DNA of 64,000 bases, taken from positions 89,415 to 153,414 of the forward strand of contig JADBYZ010000012.1 of assembly GCA_020402745.1 (NCBI GenBank). The letters are read 5' to 3'. Positions 17,333-27,789 of the stretch are shown here, piece after piece. A program made the translations under genes and the position numbers. The notes below the pieces were generated by a model. That model was given only the letters and a program-made list of their open reading frames with translations. It made no database searches and was not told the DNA's origin. Within the stretch, counting starts at the first letter, position 1. Every line of letters starts with the position of its first letter. This stretch comes from Phenylobacterium sp. GTDB lineage: Bacteria; Pseudomonadota; Alphaproteobacteria; Caulobacterales; Caulobacteraceae.

Positions 17333-17790
17333 CCCTGCAGTCCTCCGGCGCTATCTCGCTGTCGAATGTATCCGTGGAGCTGGGGCGCAGCACGTCTGCG
17401 ACCACATCCCTTGGCGAGGCCGCGGTCCGCACTCTGGCCGGCGTCGCATCCGGCCCGATCTCGCTGTCGAACCTCTATGGGAAATCCAACGTGTCGTTCA
17501 CGCCAGCCGGCGGCATGTCAGCTGGAACAGCTGTGGCTCTGGAAGATGTGCGCTCGACTGGGTCTACGATCACGATCAGCTGCTCTCAGCCTGCAACATG
17601 GACCCACAGCAGGACTGGAGGCTTTGCCGGGGCGGCAAACGTCGCGTCCGGTGGCACCGCGAGCTCGATCCGGTTCAATCTCAACAATACGACCTTCGCG
17701 CCGCGGACTTCGCAGTGGACGGTGTCAGGAACAGCCGGTGGGGTGACCCGACACTGGCTGGTGACGCTGACAGCGGAAGGGCTGGCTTGA
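17329..17790 (+). CDS. Phage tail-tip-associated protein
   Basis: A 153-residue protein opening MTLQSSGAISLSNVSVELGR with SGPISLSNLYGKS, a signature I recognise from the last structural gene in many siphoviral and prophage genomes. The C-terminal 90 residues are Ser/Thr/Gly-rich strands of an immunoglobulin-like type (TWTHSRTGGFAGAANVASGG). Last + strand gene of the phage block; it faces the converging operon 12 bp away. Confidence 0.75.
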   Translation: MTLQSSGAISLSNVSVELGRSTSATTSLGEAAVRTLAGVASGPISLSNLYGKSNVSFTPAGGMSAGTAVALEDVRSTGSTITISCSQPATWTHSRTGGFAGAANVASGGTASSIRFNLNNTTFAPRTSQWTVSGTAGGVTRHWLVTLTAEGLA

Positions 17791-17802
17791 GCGTCGGACG
17801 GC

Positions 17803-18762
17803 CTAAATCGCTCCGCCCGTCAGCTCCTCATCCTCGATCGGGATGGGCGAAGCGTTTTGCCCTTCCTCCCATTCGGCATAGGTACGGCCATCCGGCAGAC
17901 GCCATGAAACGCGCCCGTTGGCGCTGGCCCCGGTCACCGCCGCAGCAGCTGATGAAACCGATGGGAACATGTAGTCCGAGGTAAAGACTAGGGCGTCCTG
18001 CTGCTCGAGCAGTATGCCGCTCGTGACCAGGTCAGCCCTCAGTGCAACAGTGCCCTTGGGAATGGTGGGCGTTGTCTTCAGCCTGGCCCGAGACCCTTTT
18101 TTGACAACGATTTCGCCGCTGGGAGTCACCGACATCTGTCCTGCGAACCCTTGGCCGCGGAACTCAAACTGCACGCTTTCCGCCCAAGACGGCGAAGGGG
18201 TGGTGCTCTTGGGCAGGCTGGAAATGTCCCCCGAGACGACCTTGAACAGGTCGCAACCCAGCGCTCCAACCAGGGTCTTGGTCTGATCAATGAACTCTTC
18301 CATGGCCGCCCTGTCAGGCAGCGGGAGCTTGCCCTCCTCGCCGGCCTTCTGGGTGTTCTGCAACTGCCAGCGGGGGTTCAGGCCGGCGTCCGCAATCAGG
18401 CGCGCTTCCACGTAACGGGCGTGCGACTTGGTGAGGTTCTCGTCCTTGCTGACCATCGCAATGGTCTCGACCCAGAAGGGCTTGCCGCCTTTCCCCTTGT
18501 CGTTGCCGGCGTGGTATTGGAGCCGGTCGGCAACGCATTCGGACTCGCCGATATAGGCAAGGAGCCGATCCGGCTGGGTCTCGTCAAAGCCGAGCAGCAT
18601 GTAGACGCCCGGCCGCGCTAACTCGGGAAAGGTGCCGCGCACCTGCTTCATCTGCAGCTTGCGGAAGGCGATAGCCTGGATCGTCGACATCGAGATCTGA
18701 GCGACCCGGATGCCATCGGGGTCGCCGTCGAGCAGGAAGATGTTGATTGAGCGAGGCCTCAT
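17803..18762 (-). CDS. GIY-YIG nuclease-domain protein with DUF4357
   Basis: A 319-residue protein. After about 45 residues comes a GIY-YIG module: GVYMLLG (residues 52-58), YIGES (70-74), an Arg in ADRLQYH (about 80) and a downstream Glu in [13 protein letters not shown]. The C-terminal 55 residues ([19 protein letters not shown], then the Trp-rich end) match DUF4357, often found on nucleases next to restriction genes. ATG overlaps the Res stop by 4 bp (ATGA), so it is the last gene of the six-gene operon. Likely a DNA-cutting accessory subunit, by inference from fold and neighbours. Confidence 0.82.
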   Translation of the reverse strand: MRPRSINIFLLDGDPDGIRVAQISMSTIQAIAFRKLQMKQVRGTFPELARPGVYMLLGFDETQPDRLLAYIGESECVADRLQYHAGNDKGKGGKPFWVETIAMVSKDENLTKSHARYVEARLIADAGLNPRWQLQNTQKAGEEGKLPLPDRAAMEEFIDQTKTLVGALGCDLFKVVSGDISSLPKSTTPSPSWAESVQFEFRGQGFAGQMSVTPSGEIVVKKGSRARLKTTPTIPKGTVALRADLVTSGILLEQQDALVFTSDYMFPSVSSAAAAVTGASANGRVSWRLPDGRTYAEWEEGQNASPIPIEDEELTGGAI

Positions 18763-21700
18763 GCCGTCTGTCCCGCCGACGCTGACCGGCTTAAACCGAC
18801 CACCTCCATCAGCTTTCCGTAGTCCGTGACGACGTCATACCGAACCGGGTCGGTGGATGCGCGCTGCCCGATTTCGTCGAAGAACTTCCGCGCGCAGGCG
18901 ATCTTGGTGGACTCTATCTCGCGCAGCTTGAGCGAGGACATTGTCCCCTTGGTCTCGGCAACGAAGTAGACGTGCTTGACGGTGCCGACCTTGAACGAGA
19001 TCGCCCAGTCCGGGTTGTAATCGCCGACAGGGGTCGGAATCAGGAACCCGCGAGGAAGCTTCGCATAGACGACGACCTCGTCGCTCGTATCAAGCTCCTC
19101 CACGAACCTCCGCTCGATATCTGAGTCCGTGACGACGTAGTCGTAGACATGGTTTTTCAGTTTCGAGCCGACCTTGGAGAAGTCCTGACCTGACTGGTTG
19201 GCCGTGAATATGTCGACCTCGTATCTGTCCTCGACACCGTCATAGGCCAGGCGCTCGATGACCATCGTGGCCTTCTGTTCGGAGATGATTCTGGAAGCCT
19301 CGGCAATGAAATGCTCGGGGTTCTGGCGGAACTGAGCAAAGATGCTTGGCTCCATCCCGGTCAGGATTTGCGCAACGGTCTGACGGGTGAGATGGGCGTT
19401 TTCGGCGACCTTGCCCAGCAGGTCGTACTTCACCTGCGAATAGACGGACCCACCGCTCTCGGTGGTCGTATTGGTCACCTTAAAGCCGTCGCCCGCCTTG
19501 AGCTGATCGTCCGTGATCTCGTCGCTCTGAATGCCTGTTTGGACAGTGTACTGCAGCGGCGTGACCCGGAGCTGGCTATCGAGCGCACCGACGCATTTGC
19601 GAACGAGCTCGTCGGAATCAAACTCCACCCGATAAACTGCTTTGCGGTTGATCCGGCCCCAGAGCTCCTGGAATTCCTTCTTGTCGAAGTTGGCATTCAG
19701 CGGATTGGTCTTCGGCTTCCGGCCGTCTTCAACCTTCGGCAATTGGGCGTTGCTGAACACGCTGTCGATCAGCTGGAAGACCTGATCGGCATAGGGCTTC
19801 AGATCATCCGGAAGCGCCGCCAGCGTGCCTGCGGTCTTGGCCTCATGGTAGCCAGCCGCGATCTGGTCAGTGTCATCGGTGTAATCGTTCTTCACCAGAT
19901 ACCGGTAGATCTGCTTAGCCAGGGCCGGAGTGATCTGGACCGGACCATTATCGGTGGCGACCGTCTTGCCGGTGAAGTAGGCCTCCGTTGCCTTCCTCGG
20001 GCGCGACGACAGGGTATCGGCAATCTCCTTCTGGAGCCCCCCGACAAAGTCCTTGTAGCTCTCGCTGGCCACAACGGTCAGAACGTTGATGTCGTGTACC
20101 ACCGCAGGGTGGTCCATGCGATCGCCATCCTGGTTGACCGACAGGCGTAACCCGCGACCGACTTCCTGCCGCCGCGAGATCATGTTGTCGCTGTGCTTCA
20201 GCATGCACATCACGAAGACGTTCGGATTGTCCCACCCTTCGCGGAGCGCGGAGTGGGAAAAGATGAACCGAGTCGCCTCGGCGAAGGACAGTAGCCGCTC
20301 CTTGTCCTTCAGGATCAGATCATAGGCATCCGTGTCGTCGGAATCGACGGACTTCGCCCCTACGTCAGGATTCTTCAGTCGGTTGGTCTTCTTGTCGATC
20401 GAGAAGTAGCCATTGTGGGTCTTGGTGGCGTCGATGCCGGCCAGGTGCTTGCGATAGGCCTCGTTGTCGATCGCCAGCTCCGACAGGTATTCCGTCTTCA
20501 GGAGCTCATATTCCTCCTCGAAAACGCGGGCATACTCTCCCTTTTCGTCCGCCTGATCGTAGTCGCGGTACTTGGCGACCTCGTCGATGAAGAACAGGGA
20601 CAGCACCTTGATCCCTTGGGAAAAGAGCTGCTTTTCCTTGTCGAAATGCGCCTTGATCGTCTCCCGGATCTGGATGCGACGGATATCCCGCTCGGACACG
20701 TCACCGGTGGCCTCGCCGGCCGACAGGATCACGCCATTGGTGAATTCGACGGTGTCGTTGTTGTAGTCGATCTGGGAGATGGTGAAGCCGCGGTACTGAT
20801 CGAGGTCACCGGACAGAGTGAACAGGTCGTCGCGGAATTCCAGCCGGCGGACCTGACGCTTGATCTCGCCGGTCTTGAGCTTGACCTCCAGCTCGATGCG
20901 GGCGACCGGCGCCTTCTTCGAGATGTCGATCCCTTCGAGATAGAGGTAGGCATTGGTGCCAGCCAGGCCGCGGGTCTGGATGCCGCGCACGGAGATCTTC
21001 TTCACCAGCTTCTGGTTATAGGCGTCCAACGCATCCAGACGGTGAACCCGGTTGTGCTGGGTCTTATGGGTCGCTGAATAGCGCAGGATCATCAGCGGCT
21101 TGAACTTCGGCAGGGACTCCGTCGTCGCCTTGCCCTCCATCTTCTGCGGCTCGTCCAGGATCACGATCGGCCGGTTGCTGGCGATCACATCGATGGGCCG
21201 CCGAGACTGGAAGTCGTCCAGCTCGTCGTAGATCCGGCGGTTGTCAGCACCCCTGGCGGCGAACGCCTGGATGTTTATGACCATGACGTTGATGCCGGCG
21301 TCAGACGAAAAGCTCTCTAGCTCGTGCAGGCGCTTTGAATTGTAGATGAAGAAGCGCGCCTTCTTGCCGTAGCTTTCGGTGAAATGGTCCGCGGTGATCT
21401 GGAGCGACTTGTAGACGCCCTCTCTGATCGCGATGCTCGGAACCATGATGATGAACTTGGACCAGCCATAGCGCTTGTTCATCTCGAACATGGTCTTGAT
21501 GTAGCAATAGGTTTTGCCGGTGCCCGTTTCCATCTCCACGTCGAGGTTGAATTTGCACCCCGCGCTGGCGACCAGGCCGTCGGAGATGGGCAGGTTCTGG
21601 CGACGCTGGATGTCCTTGATGTTGGCCAGGACCTGAGGCTCGGTCAGCTGAAGGTCGGCGTTCTTGAAGCCTTCCTCAAAGGCGCTGGTCTGCGCCTTGC

Positions 21701-21815
21701 GGCCGGGGTCGATCCTGTAAGCGATGCCACCTGTCATCAGCTGCCCGGCAAAGCAGTCGACGACTGCCTCCACAGCATCAGTCTGATAGGGCTGGACCTT
21801 GAACTTGAGCTTCAT
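18759..21815 (-). CDS. Type III restriction enzyme Res subunit (helicase-nuclease)
   Basis: About 1018 residues starting [23 protein letters not shown] at 21815; the frame is open further upstream but would run into the Mod gene. Walker A is [15 protein letters not shown] (near residue 97), the DEAD-like box is LDEPQKMEG (near 220), and a C-terminal helicase part contains [15 protein letters not shown] and [13 protein letters not shown]. Near residues 935-955 NPDWAISF and AETKGTM give a PD-(D/E)xK nuclease site. This is the complete Res layout: ATP-driven translocation and cleavage with Mod. It lies 10 bp after Mod and overlaps the GIY-YIG gene. Confidence 0.93.
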   Translation of the reverse strand: MKLKFKVQPYQTDAVEAVVDCFAGQLMTGGIAYRIDPGRKAQTSAFEEGFKNADLQLTEPQVLANIKDIQRRQNLPISDGLVASAGCKFNLDVEMETGTGKTYCYIKTMFEMNKRYGWSKFIIMVPSIAIREGVYKSLQITADHFTESYGKKARFFIYNSKRLHELESFSSDAGINVMVINIQAFAARGADNRRIYDELDDFQSRRPIDVIASNRPIVILDEPQKMEGKATTESLPKFKPLMILRYSATHKTQHNRVHRLDALDAYNQKLVKKISVRGIQTRGLAGTNAYLYLEGIDISKKAPVARIELEVKLKTGEIKRQVRRLEFRDDLFTLSGDLDQYRGFTISQIDYNNDTVEFTNGVILSAGEATGDVSERDIRRIQIRETIKAHFDKEKQLFSQGIKVLSLFFIDEVAKYRDYDQADEKGEYARVFEEEYELLKTEYLSELAIDNEAYRKHLAGIDATKTHNGYFSIDKKTNRLKNPDVGAKSVDSDDTDAYDLILKDKERLLSFAEATRFIFSHSALREGWDNPNVFVMCMLKHSDNMISRRQEVGRGLRLSVNQDGDRMDHPAVVHDINVLTVVASESYKDFVGGLQKEIADTLSSRPRKATEAYFTGKTVATDNGPVQITPALAKQIYRYLVKNDYTDDTDQIAAGYHEAKTAGTLAALPDDLKPYADQVFQLIDSVFSNAQLPKVEDGRKPKTNPLNANFDKKEFQELWGRINRKAVYRVEFDSDELVRKCVGALDSQLRVTPLQYTVQTGIQSDEITDDQLKAGDGFKVTNTTTESGGSVYSQVKYDLLGKVAENAHLTRQTVAQILTGMEPSIFAQFRQNPEHFIAEASRIISEQKATMVIERLAYDGVEDRYEVDIFTANQSGQDFSKVGSKLKNHVYDYVVTDSDIERRFVEELDTSDEVVVYAKLPRGFLIPTPVGDYNPDWAISFKVGTVKHVYFVAETKGTMSSLKLREIESTKIACARKFFDEIGQRASTDPVRYDVVTDYGKLMEVVGLSRSASAGQTA

Positions 21816-21825
21816 GCCGAGCCCC

Positions 21826-23805
21826 TCAGATCGACTTGATGTCGGTGGCGGGAGAGAGCTGGCGGAAGATCTGTTCGACGTTGATCTTAACAGCGTCCGA
21901 TACAAAGCCGTTGTCGCGGAAGACCACACGCAGTGGCTCGTGGCCGGCCAACGCCTTTACAAGCTCCTCTGTTACGCCGGTGTCGAAACATGCTGCCAGG
22001 GCGTTGTCGTCGACGAAGAACACGGTCTTGCCTTGCACCGTCTCGCGTCGGATCGGCAGCGTCAGGTCCACGCCCCAATCTACCAGCACCTGGAACAGCA
22101 TGTCCTCGGCGGTGCGGCCTTCCTTCACGTTGTCGACCATGTCGAGCAGGTCCGCACGCTTCAGCTCATCTGGGCGGTAATAGACGTCCTTCATGTTGGA
22201 CGTGTCCACCTTGAGCACTCGGAAGCCGACATCGCGGTTCCAGTCAGGGTGGCATTCACCTTCGAGAATTTTCTTTCCGGCGCGACGGATGCGGTCCTTG
22301 CAAAGGTCAGCGATGGTCGAGTAGCCGGCCGCCCGAGCCAAGCTTTCGTCTGCAGTATCTTCCGGAATTTGAACACTTATGCATTGGCGGTTTCCACCTT
22401 GCGTGGCGTTTGCGTAGAAAACTCCATGCGCAGTCGATCCAGAACCGGCGAAGAAATCCATTATGATATCGTCGGGTCCAGAGAGATAATTCACTAAAAG
22501 GGAAATATCTTTATAGTTCTTCGGGTTCTCAAAGACACGAGATCCATCGAATAACTGCTCAAACTCCAGCGTGGCTGTTTGGGCATAGCTATATCTTACA
22601 GAAGTTAATACCTGATCATTATTTTCAAACAGGTTTGTTCGAACCCTCGGAACTGTAGTTTCATCTTCCCCAAAGACAATGCGGCCCCTCTCGACCTCTT
22701 CGTCAAAGCGCTTTTTGGTTGGATACCGCCAGCCGCTCTTGGGCAACTTGCATGGTTTTCCTGTGACCGGGTGCAGCACTTCGTACGTCGGTCCGCCTCC
22801 GCCAGGCCAGTTGATGTTACCATCATCCCGATATGGGCCCTTTTCATCTACCTTGGTAAAACGGGCTAACGGGAGTCTGGCGTCATCTTCATCAAATGTC
22901 CTGTAAAATTCTCTCAGGGCAGCGGAAATGTTAGACCAGTCCTCACCGTGCTCTTTCCGTAGATCGGAGAATAAATCCCTTACCTCTTCGACGCCTACTT
23001 TCGGTGCTCGGAGCTTAATGTCGTGATCCTTAAGCTCTTGGAGAGATTTTACATAAACGAGCATGTACTCGTGACCTACTGAAAAATACTTGGCATCATT
23101 CTTACGGTTTCGGTCCCAAACCAAAGCAGCGACGAAATTTTCCTCTCCAAATATCTCGTCCATAATCCTCTTGAGAGAATGGCATTCGATATCATCGATG
23201 CTGACTGCAATGAATCCATCATCCCGCAACAGATTTCGCGCGAGTTTTAGGCGCGGATAAATCATCGACAGCCAGTCAGAGTGAAACCGGCCGTTGGACT
23301 CAAGATTCGCAACGAGCTTGTTTCCGCCAATGTCAGATTGCATCGACCTTTGGAAAAAGGTGCGCGTGTCTACTGAGAAGTCGTCGTCATAAACGAAGTC
23401 GCCGCCCGTATTATAAGGCGGGTCAATGTAGATTAACTTTATAGATCCCAAGTACGAGACCTGAAGAAGTTTCAGAGCATCAAGGTTGTCACCCTCGACA
23501 AATATATTTCGAGTGCCGTCGAAGTTGATACTCTCGTTCGCTGTTGGACGAAGCGTTTTGGCAATCGGCGCATTCGCTACGGTCAGAGACTCCCGTTTTC
23601 CCGGCCAGTCTAGCCGATACCGCTCTTGCGGCCCCTCTACGATTTGGTCACTCAACTCCTGACGTAGCTGATCGAAGTCTATCGCCAGACGTACTGCCCC
23701 CGTTGCCTCATCGCGCGCCTCGGTCACGCAGCCGGGAAACAGATCGCGGATCTTCGCGACGTTCTCGTCCGTCAGGTTCGGGCTGTGCATCTTGAGCTTG
23801 TCCAT
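21826..23805 (-). CDS. Type III DNA adenine methyltransferase (Mod)
   Basis: About 659 residues. Motif IV is [13 protein letters not shown] (near residue 128) and motif I is [12 protein letters not shown] (near 450), the order of beta-class N6-adenine methyltransferases, with a long variable target-recognition region between them and QEVGR-independent C-terminus contacting Res. Start: ATG at 23805 is preceded by GAGGGGA at good spacing; a GTG at 23826 overlapping the DUF4391 stop is possible. The recognition region (roughly 22500-23350) is less GC-rich than its surroundings, suggesting exchange of the specificity part. The recognised site cannot be read from sequence. Confidence 0.93.
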   Translation of the reverse strand: MDKLKMHSPNLTDENVAKIRDLFPGCVTEARDEATGAVRLAIDFDQLRQELSDQIVEGPQERYRLDWPGKRESLTVANAPIAKTLRPTANESINFDGTRNIFVEGDNLDALKLLQVSYLGSIKLIYIDPPYNTGGDFVYDDDFSVDTRTFFQRSMQSDIGGNKLVANLESNGRFHSDWLSMIYPRLKLARNLLRDDGFIAVSIDDIECHSLKRIMDEIFGEENFVAALVWDRNRKNDAKYFSVGHEYMLVYVKSLQELKDHDIKLRAPKVGVEEVRDLFSDLRKEHGEDWSNISAALREFYRTFDEDDARLPLARFTKVDEKGPYRDDGNINWPGGGGPTYEVLHPVTGKPCKLPKSGWRYPTKKRFDEEVERGRIVFGEDETTVPRVRTNLFENNDQVLTSVRYSYAQTATLEFEQLFDGSRVFENPKNYKDISLLVNYLSGPDDIIMDFFAGSGSTAHGVFYANATQGGNRQCISVQIPEDTADESLARAAGYSTIADLCKDRIRRAGKKILEGECHPDWNRDVGFRVLKVDTSNMKDVYYRPDELKRADLLDMVDNVKEGRTAEDMLFQVLVDWGVDLTLPIRRETVQGKTVFFVDDNALAACFDTGVTEELVKALAGHEPLRVVFRDNGFVSDAVKINVEQIFRQLSPATDIKSI

Positions 23806-23818
23806 CGTCGTCGTCCCC

Positions 23819-24514
23819 TCACTCACTCGTGGCCGCCATCGGTGCGCTTGCCCGGGTGAGCCGTTCCATTTCCAGTTTGGCGTCGCGTAGCTCGGCGTTG
23901 ATCGCCACGCGTTTGTTGAATTGTTTCTCGCGGTTCAGCCGCAATGTGATCCGCTCGATTTCACGGGTTTGCGCCCGGACCGCTTCGAGCCGAGCGACAC
24001 GCTCCTGGATAGCGCCGTCCGTCCGGACCTGGGCTGGCATCATCGCCGTCAGGAGCTTGTCGTATAGTCCCCCGAGGTCGAGGGCGACGGGAAGCGCATC
24101 TCGCGGCGCACCTTCGCTGGTCCAGTCGGTCGAGAAATACTCGCTGATCACCCACTTCGACGCGTCGGCTTCGCTGGGTCGTTTGAAGGTGGCCGTCGCG
24201 CGCCGCTTACCGGACCAGGTCAGTTCGAAGATGATCGGGAACGGAATAGCCCGGTCGATCGCCCGCAGGATGTCTTCGTTCGGTGAGCCGGTCCGCAGGC
24301 TGATTTCGAAGATCTGGATTTCCGTGACTGCCGAGGTGGCGGCCAGGTTGATGGTCTCAGGGGCCAGCTTGAACCGCCAGACGATCTGGTCGACCTGTGT
24401 GACGAACAGCTGTTTCAGTCCCGCGCTTGCGCCGGCGTGTTCATAGATCTTGTTCTTTGGCAGAACCCGGCCGAACGCAGCACTCCTGGGATAGTCGAAC
24501 AGGCCTGCCGTCAT
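23819..24514 (-). CDS. DUF4391 protein of the restriction/helicase operon
   Basis: A 231-residue protein starting MTAGLFDYPRSAAFGRVLPK, ATG at 24514 overlapping the helicase stop (ATGA). The sequence KNKIYEHAGASAGLKQLFVT followed by QVDQIVWRFKLAPETINL, then EIQIFEISL and FPIIFELTW, matches what I know as DUF4391. The C-terminal 70 residues form a charged coiled coil (RVARLEAVRAQTREIERITL). Function is not established; genes of this family are regularly neighbours of SNF2 helicases and type III Mod/Res. The strand-rich core suggests an adaptor or nuclease-like fold, but I see no catalytic motif. Confidence 0.8.
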   Translation of the reverse strand: MTAGLFDYPRSAAFGRVLPKNKIYEHAGASAGLKQLFVTQVDQIVWRFKLAPETINLAATSAVTEIQIFEISLRTGSPNEDILRAIDRAIPFPIIFELTWSGKRRATATFKRPSEADASKWVISEYFSTDWTSEGAPRDALPVALDLGGLYDKLLTAMMPAQVRTDGAIQERVARLEAVRAQTREIERITLRLNREKQFNKRVAINAELRDAKLEMERLTRASAPMAATSE

Positions 24515-27500
24515 GGCGCGTCCTCGAGGATCACGACGAAGGCGACCAGTTCGAAGTCGCTGAGCCCCGCGATCGTGTTCGTGAGCGCTGTGGTGCTGCC
24601 GCCGCTGAACAGGCTGTCGAGGTCCTTTTCTTCCTTCACCTCGATCATCGACCGGATGGCCGAGCTGAGCAGGTCGGAATAGCCCGCCATGTTTCGGCCG
24701 TCCTGGGTTTGCTCGTTGAAGAGGCGGCAAACAGCCTGGATCGGCTCGTCCTCGCCCTTGCAGCTCGTGCGGACCAGATCGAGCAGCCGCTTGGCCTCTG
24801 TGTGGTCAGCGATGATCTCGCCGTCGCGGCCGATATAGACCAGGTAGTAGGGATGCAGCCGGTTCTGCTGGTTTGTGTTCACGCTGTCGTGGATGTTGCG
24901 CAGCGCAAAGATCACGCCTGGCTGCAGGCCTAGCTCGGGCTTCGCCGGCACCACGGCGTGCATGCCGCGAGGCACGTTTTCCAGCTCGCCATTGGCCTTC
25001 ACGTAATTGAGCAAGTCCATCCGGAAGTCGTTCAGACCAAGGTCGGTGATCGAGATCCCCGTCTTGACGTCTTCCAGCTCGATGACCTCGTCCTGCAGGC
25101 GCCGCAGTTGGTCCTTGCGGTAGGCGATCTCGCTGCTCTTTGCGGTAAGGACATTGTCGTCGCCCGTCGCCGTCACATCGGCGATCACCATCCGGTTTTC
25201 GACGCGTTCCTTCAGGTTGATGTACTCGTCGAGGGTGATGTCCGGCCAATAGTTCGCCAGCTGGATCTGGCTGTTCGGCGACCCGATGCGGTCGATACGG
25301 CCGAAGCGCTGGATAATCCGGACCGGGTTCCAGTGAATGTCGTAATTCACCAGGTAGTCGCAGTCCTGAAGGTTTTGGCCCTCGGAGATGCAGTCGGTGC
25401 CGATGAGAATATCAATCTCGGCCGGCTCCTCGGGCAGGATCGCGGCTTTTTCCTTCGATCGCGGCGAAAACAGCGTCAGCAGCGACTGGAAGTCATAGCC
25501 TTTGGCCAAGGTAGATTTCGGCCCATCGGAGCCGGTGACACGCCCTGTATGCAGACCCTTCGTGCGCAGCAGCTCGGCGGCGATGTTTTCATAGAGGTAG
25601 TTGGCGGTGTCGGCGAAGGCCGTGAAGATCAGGACTTTCTTGTTTCCCGGGTTCAGCGGGGCCTCGATCTTGCTCGCGATCAGGGTCTTGAGATGCTGGA
25701 GCTTGGTGTCGTGCTCAGGCGTGATCAGCTCCATCTCCCGGGTCAGCTCCTCGATCAGGAACAGGTCGGAGCGAAGGTCGTGCTGCCAGGACTGGACGTC
25801 CATGTCCGAGAGGCTGATCTGGATCTTGCCCCCGACCTTGAAGTCGCCCAGGTCCCCGAACTCATCGTCCTCGGGCTCCATGTCCTCAAAGTCTGCGGTG
25901 TAGTCCGACACCTTGAGGGAGCCGCCGTTGCGTTCAAACTCGGCGATAGCATCCAGGGTCTTGTTCAAATTGGCCTGAAGGGACTTCAAGGTCAGGCGGA
26001 AGGCCTCGACGGAGCTCTCCAGCCGCTTGAGCAGGTTCGTCGTCATGAGCGCCTGCAGGCTGCGCTCGCGGTCGATCTGTCGGAGCTTGCCGCGGCCGCC
26101 CTCGACCTGGGTGTCGTAGAGCTGTTCGTATTTGCTGAGGCGGCTGGGCAGGATGTAGCTGATCGGCGCGTAGACCGCGAGTTTGAGCAGGGTGAGCTGG
26201 GCCACGATGCCGTTCAGGTCCATCACGCCGGGGCGGCTGGTAAGCGGGCAGCGGAACGACAGCGGCTTACGGCGTTCCGGAAACTTCCCGATGTCGGTGG
26301 TGTCGTAGAACGTCTCAATGTGTTTGCGCGACCGGGCGATGGTGACGCTGTCGAGCAGCTCGAAGAAGTCAAAGTCCAGAGCCTGAAGAATGGCCTGTGC
26401 GGTGCGTTCCTCGTTGGGGAGCTTGGACCACGCGTTGAATGCAGCCTGGGCGCGGCGGAAGATTTCTTCGACGCTGTTTTTGCTCTTGAGCTTCTTGGTC
26501 AACGCCTCGGACTGGCCTTCATAGGCGAGCGCCAGCTGGTTGCGCAGGTCGTTGAACCGGTTGTTCACCGGCGTCGCCGACAGCATCAGCACCTTGGTCT
26601 TCACGCCCTCGCGGATGACCCGGTTCATCAACTTCTGATACCGGGTCTCCTTCTCCTTGAACGCATCGTTGTTCCGGAAATTGTGGGACTCATCGATGAC
26701 CACGAGGTCGTAGTTGCCCCAGTTTACCCGGTTGAGCGGGATGCCGTGGGAGACGCCCGAGTTCCGCGAAAGGTCGGTGTGGCAAAGGACGTCGTAGTTG
26801 AAGCGGTCCCTGGCGAAGATGTTGGTCTTCAGGTTTGTGTTGTAGTTCAACCAGTTATCCGACAGCTTTTTCGGGCAAAGCACGAGCACAGACCGGTTGC
26901 GAAGTTCGTAGTATTTGATCACGGCCAGCGCTGTGAACGTCTTACCCAGGCCAACGCTGTCAGCGAGGATGCAGCCGTTGTAGGTTTCCAGTTTGTTGAT
27001 GATGCCTGTCGCGGCGTCGCGCTGGAAATTGAACAGTTTGTTCCAGATCTGAGTGTCCTGATACCCGGTGCGGTCGTTAGGCAGGACGTCTTCATCGATG
27101 TCTTCGAGGAACTCATTGAAAATATTGTAGAGCATCAGGAAGTAGATGCGTTCGGGCGAATTCTCCTGGTAGACGGACTCGATGTGGTCGCAGATCGCAG
27201 CAGTGACATCCTCAAGCTTCGTCGGGTCAGCCCAAATCTGGTTGAAGAGCTGGAGGTAGGTTCCGGTGTGGACTGCCTCGTCGAACCGGTTGACGAAACT
27301 GGAGACGGCGTCGCCCCGCTGGTAGCCAAGATCCACTGCAGTGAAGCCGTTCAAGGGCATGTAGGCGACATCGTCTGCCGCACCGGTGACGCAGACAAAT
27401 TGCTGCATCGGGGCCTTTGATTTGTTCGACCGGAACTTGGCCTTCCTACGAATCCAATCCGCACACTCGCGGGCGACAGCGCGCTGGGTCAGCTTGTTGC

Positions 27501-27786
27501 GGAGCTGGATCTCGAATTCCGACCCGTAGAGGTTGCTCTCGCGGTTGGCCTTCGGGATGAAGAACTCGCGCCGCTCCTTGCTCACCTTGTCGGTCACTTC
27601 TGTCGGCACGAAGGTCGGGGCCGTGAAGATGAACTCCAGACCGTCGATCCGGGCGAGCTCAGACTTCAGGGCCTCGTAAGCATAGATGGAGAAGCATGAG
27701 GCTGCGATCTTGAGCTTCGATCCCTTGGCGAGCGAGCCCTTGAGATCATCGCCCAACAGCGAATTGACGTTATCAATGATCTTCAT
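24511..27786 (-). CDS. SNF2-type helicase with PLD-like N-terminal region
   Basis: A 1091-residue superfamily 2 ATPase. Residues 1 to about 150 (KLKIAASCFSIYAYEALKSEL, FIFTAPTF) look like the phospholipase-D-like domain found at the N-terminus of such helicases, but I see no intact HxK(x)4D motif. Walker A is ADSVGLGKTFTAL (near 278), Walker B DESHNF (near 364), motif III MLSATPVNNR, and the C-terminal lobe has GTDCISEGQNLQ and QRFGRIDRIGS (near 832). ATG at 27786 is 3 bp after the HTH gene stop. Probable motor of the defence operon, remodelling or sensing DNA. Confidence 0.88.
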   Translation of the reverse strand: MKIIDNVNSLLGDDLKGSLAKGSKLKIAASCFSIYAYEALKSELARIDGLEFIFTAPTFVPTEVTDKVSKERREFFIPKANRESNLYGSEFEIQLRNKLTQRAVARECADWIRRKAKFRSNKSKAPMQQFVCVTGAADDVAYMPLNGFTAVDLGYQRGDAVSSFVNRFDEAVHTGTYLQLFNQIWADPTKLEDVTAAICDHIESVYQENSPERIYFLMLYNIFNEFLEDIDEDVLPNDRTGYQDTQIWNKLFNFQRDAATGIINKLETYNGCILADSVGLGKTFTALAVIKYYELRNRSVLVLCPKKLSDNWLNYNTNLKTNIFARDRFNYDVLCHTDLSRNSGVSHGIPLNRVNWGNYDLVVIDESHNFRNNDAFKEKETRYQKLMNRVIREGVKTKVLMLSATPVNNRFNDLRNQLALAYEGQSEALTKKLKSKNSVEEIFRRAQAAFNAWSKLPNEERTAQAILQALDFDFFELLDSVTIARSRKHIETFYDTTDIGKFPERRKPLSFRCPLTSRPGVMDLNGIVAQLTLLKLAVYAPISYILPSRLSKYEQLYDTQVEGGRGKLRQIDRERSLQALMTTNLLKRLESSVEAFRLTLKSLQANLNKTLDAIAEFERNGGSLKVSDYTADFEDMEPEDDEFGDLGDFKVGGKIQISLSDMDVQSWQHDLRSDLFLIEELTREMELITPEHDTKLQHLKTLIASKIEAPLNPGNKKVLIFTAFADTANYLYENIAAELLRTKGLHTGRVTGSDGPKSTLAKGYDFQSLLTLFSPRSKEKAAILPEEPAEIDILIGTDCISEGQNLQDCDYLVNYDIHWNPVRIIQRFGRIDRIGSPNSQIQLANYWPDITLDEYINLKERVENRMVIADVTATGDDNVLTAKSSEIAYRKDQLRRLQDEVIELEDVKTGISITDLGLNDFRMDLLNYVKANGELENVPRGMHAVVPAKPELGLQPGVIFALRNIHDSVNTNQQNRLHPYYLVYIGRDGEIIADHTEAKRLLDLVRTSCKGEDEPIQAVCRLFNEQTQDGRNMAGYSDLLSSAIRSMIEVKEEKDLDSLFSGGSTTALTNTIAGLSDFELVAFVVILEDAP

Positions 27787-27789
27787 GGG

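Larger units (their letters stand above)
1..17790 (+). mobile_element. Siphoviral prophage, structural and lysis half (left end outside window)
   Basis: About 25 tightly packed + strand genes run in the canonical HK97/lambda order: portal, protease, capsid, connectors, tail tube, chaperone, tape measure, distal tail, lysis, fibres. Stops and starts repeatedly overlap by 4 bp. No terminase, integrase, repressor or replication gene is in view, so the element continues to the left. The tail chaperone frameshift and the absence of a sheath gene indicate a long non-contractile tail. No attachment site could be recognised at the right edge; the last phage gene is followed within 12 bp by an opposing operon. 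Confidence 0.9.

Noticed and set aside
1-17790. Gene transfer agent instead of prophage
   Set aside because: The capsid genes resemble GTA genes, but the large tape measure, S74 fibre, collagen-repeat protein, frameshifted chaperone and lack of DUF2460 and megatron-type genes after the tape measure point to a siphoviral prophage.
24958-27420. Long + strand frame of 820 codons
   Set aside because: It lies antisense to the SNF2 helicase, whose motifs are unmistakable; Arg/Val/Asp-rich shadow typical of high-GC DNA.
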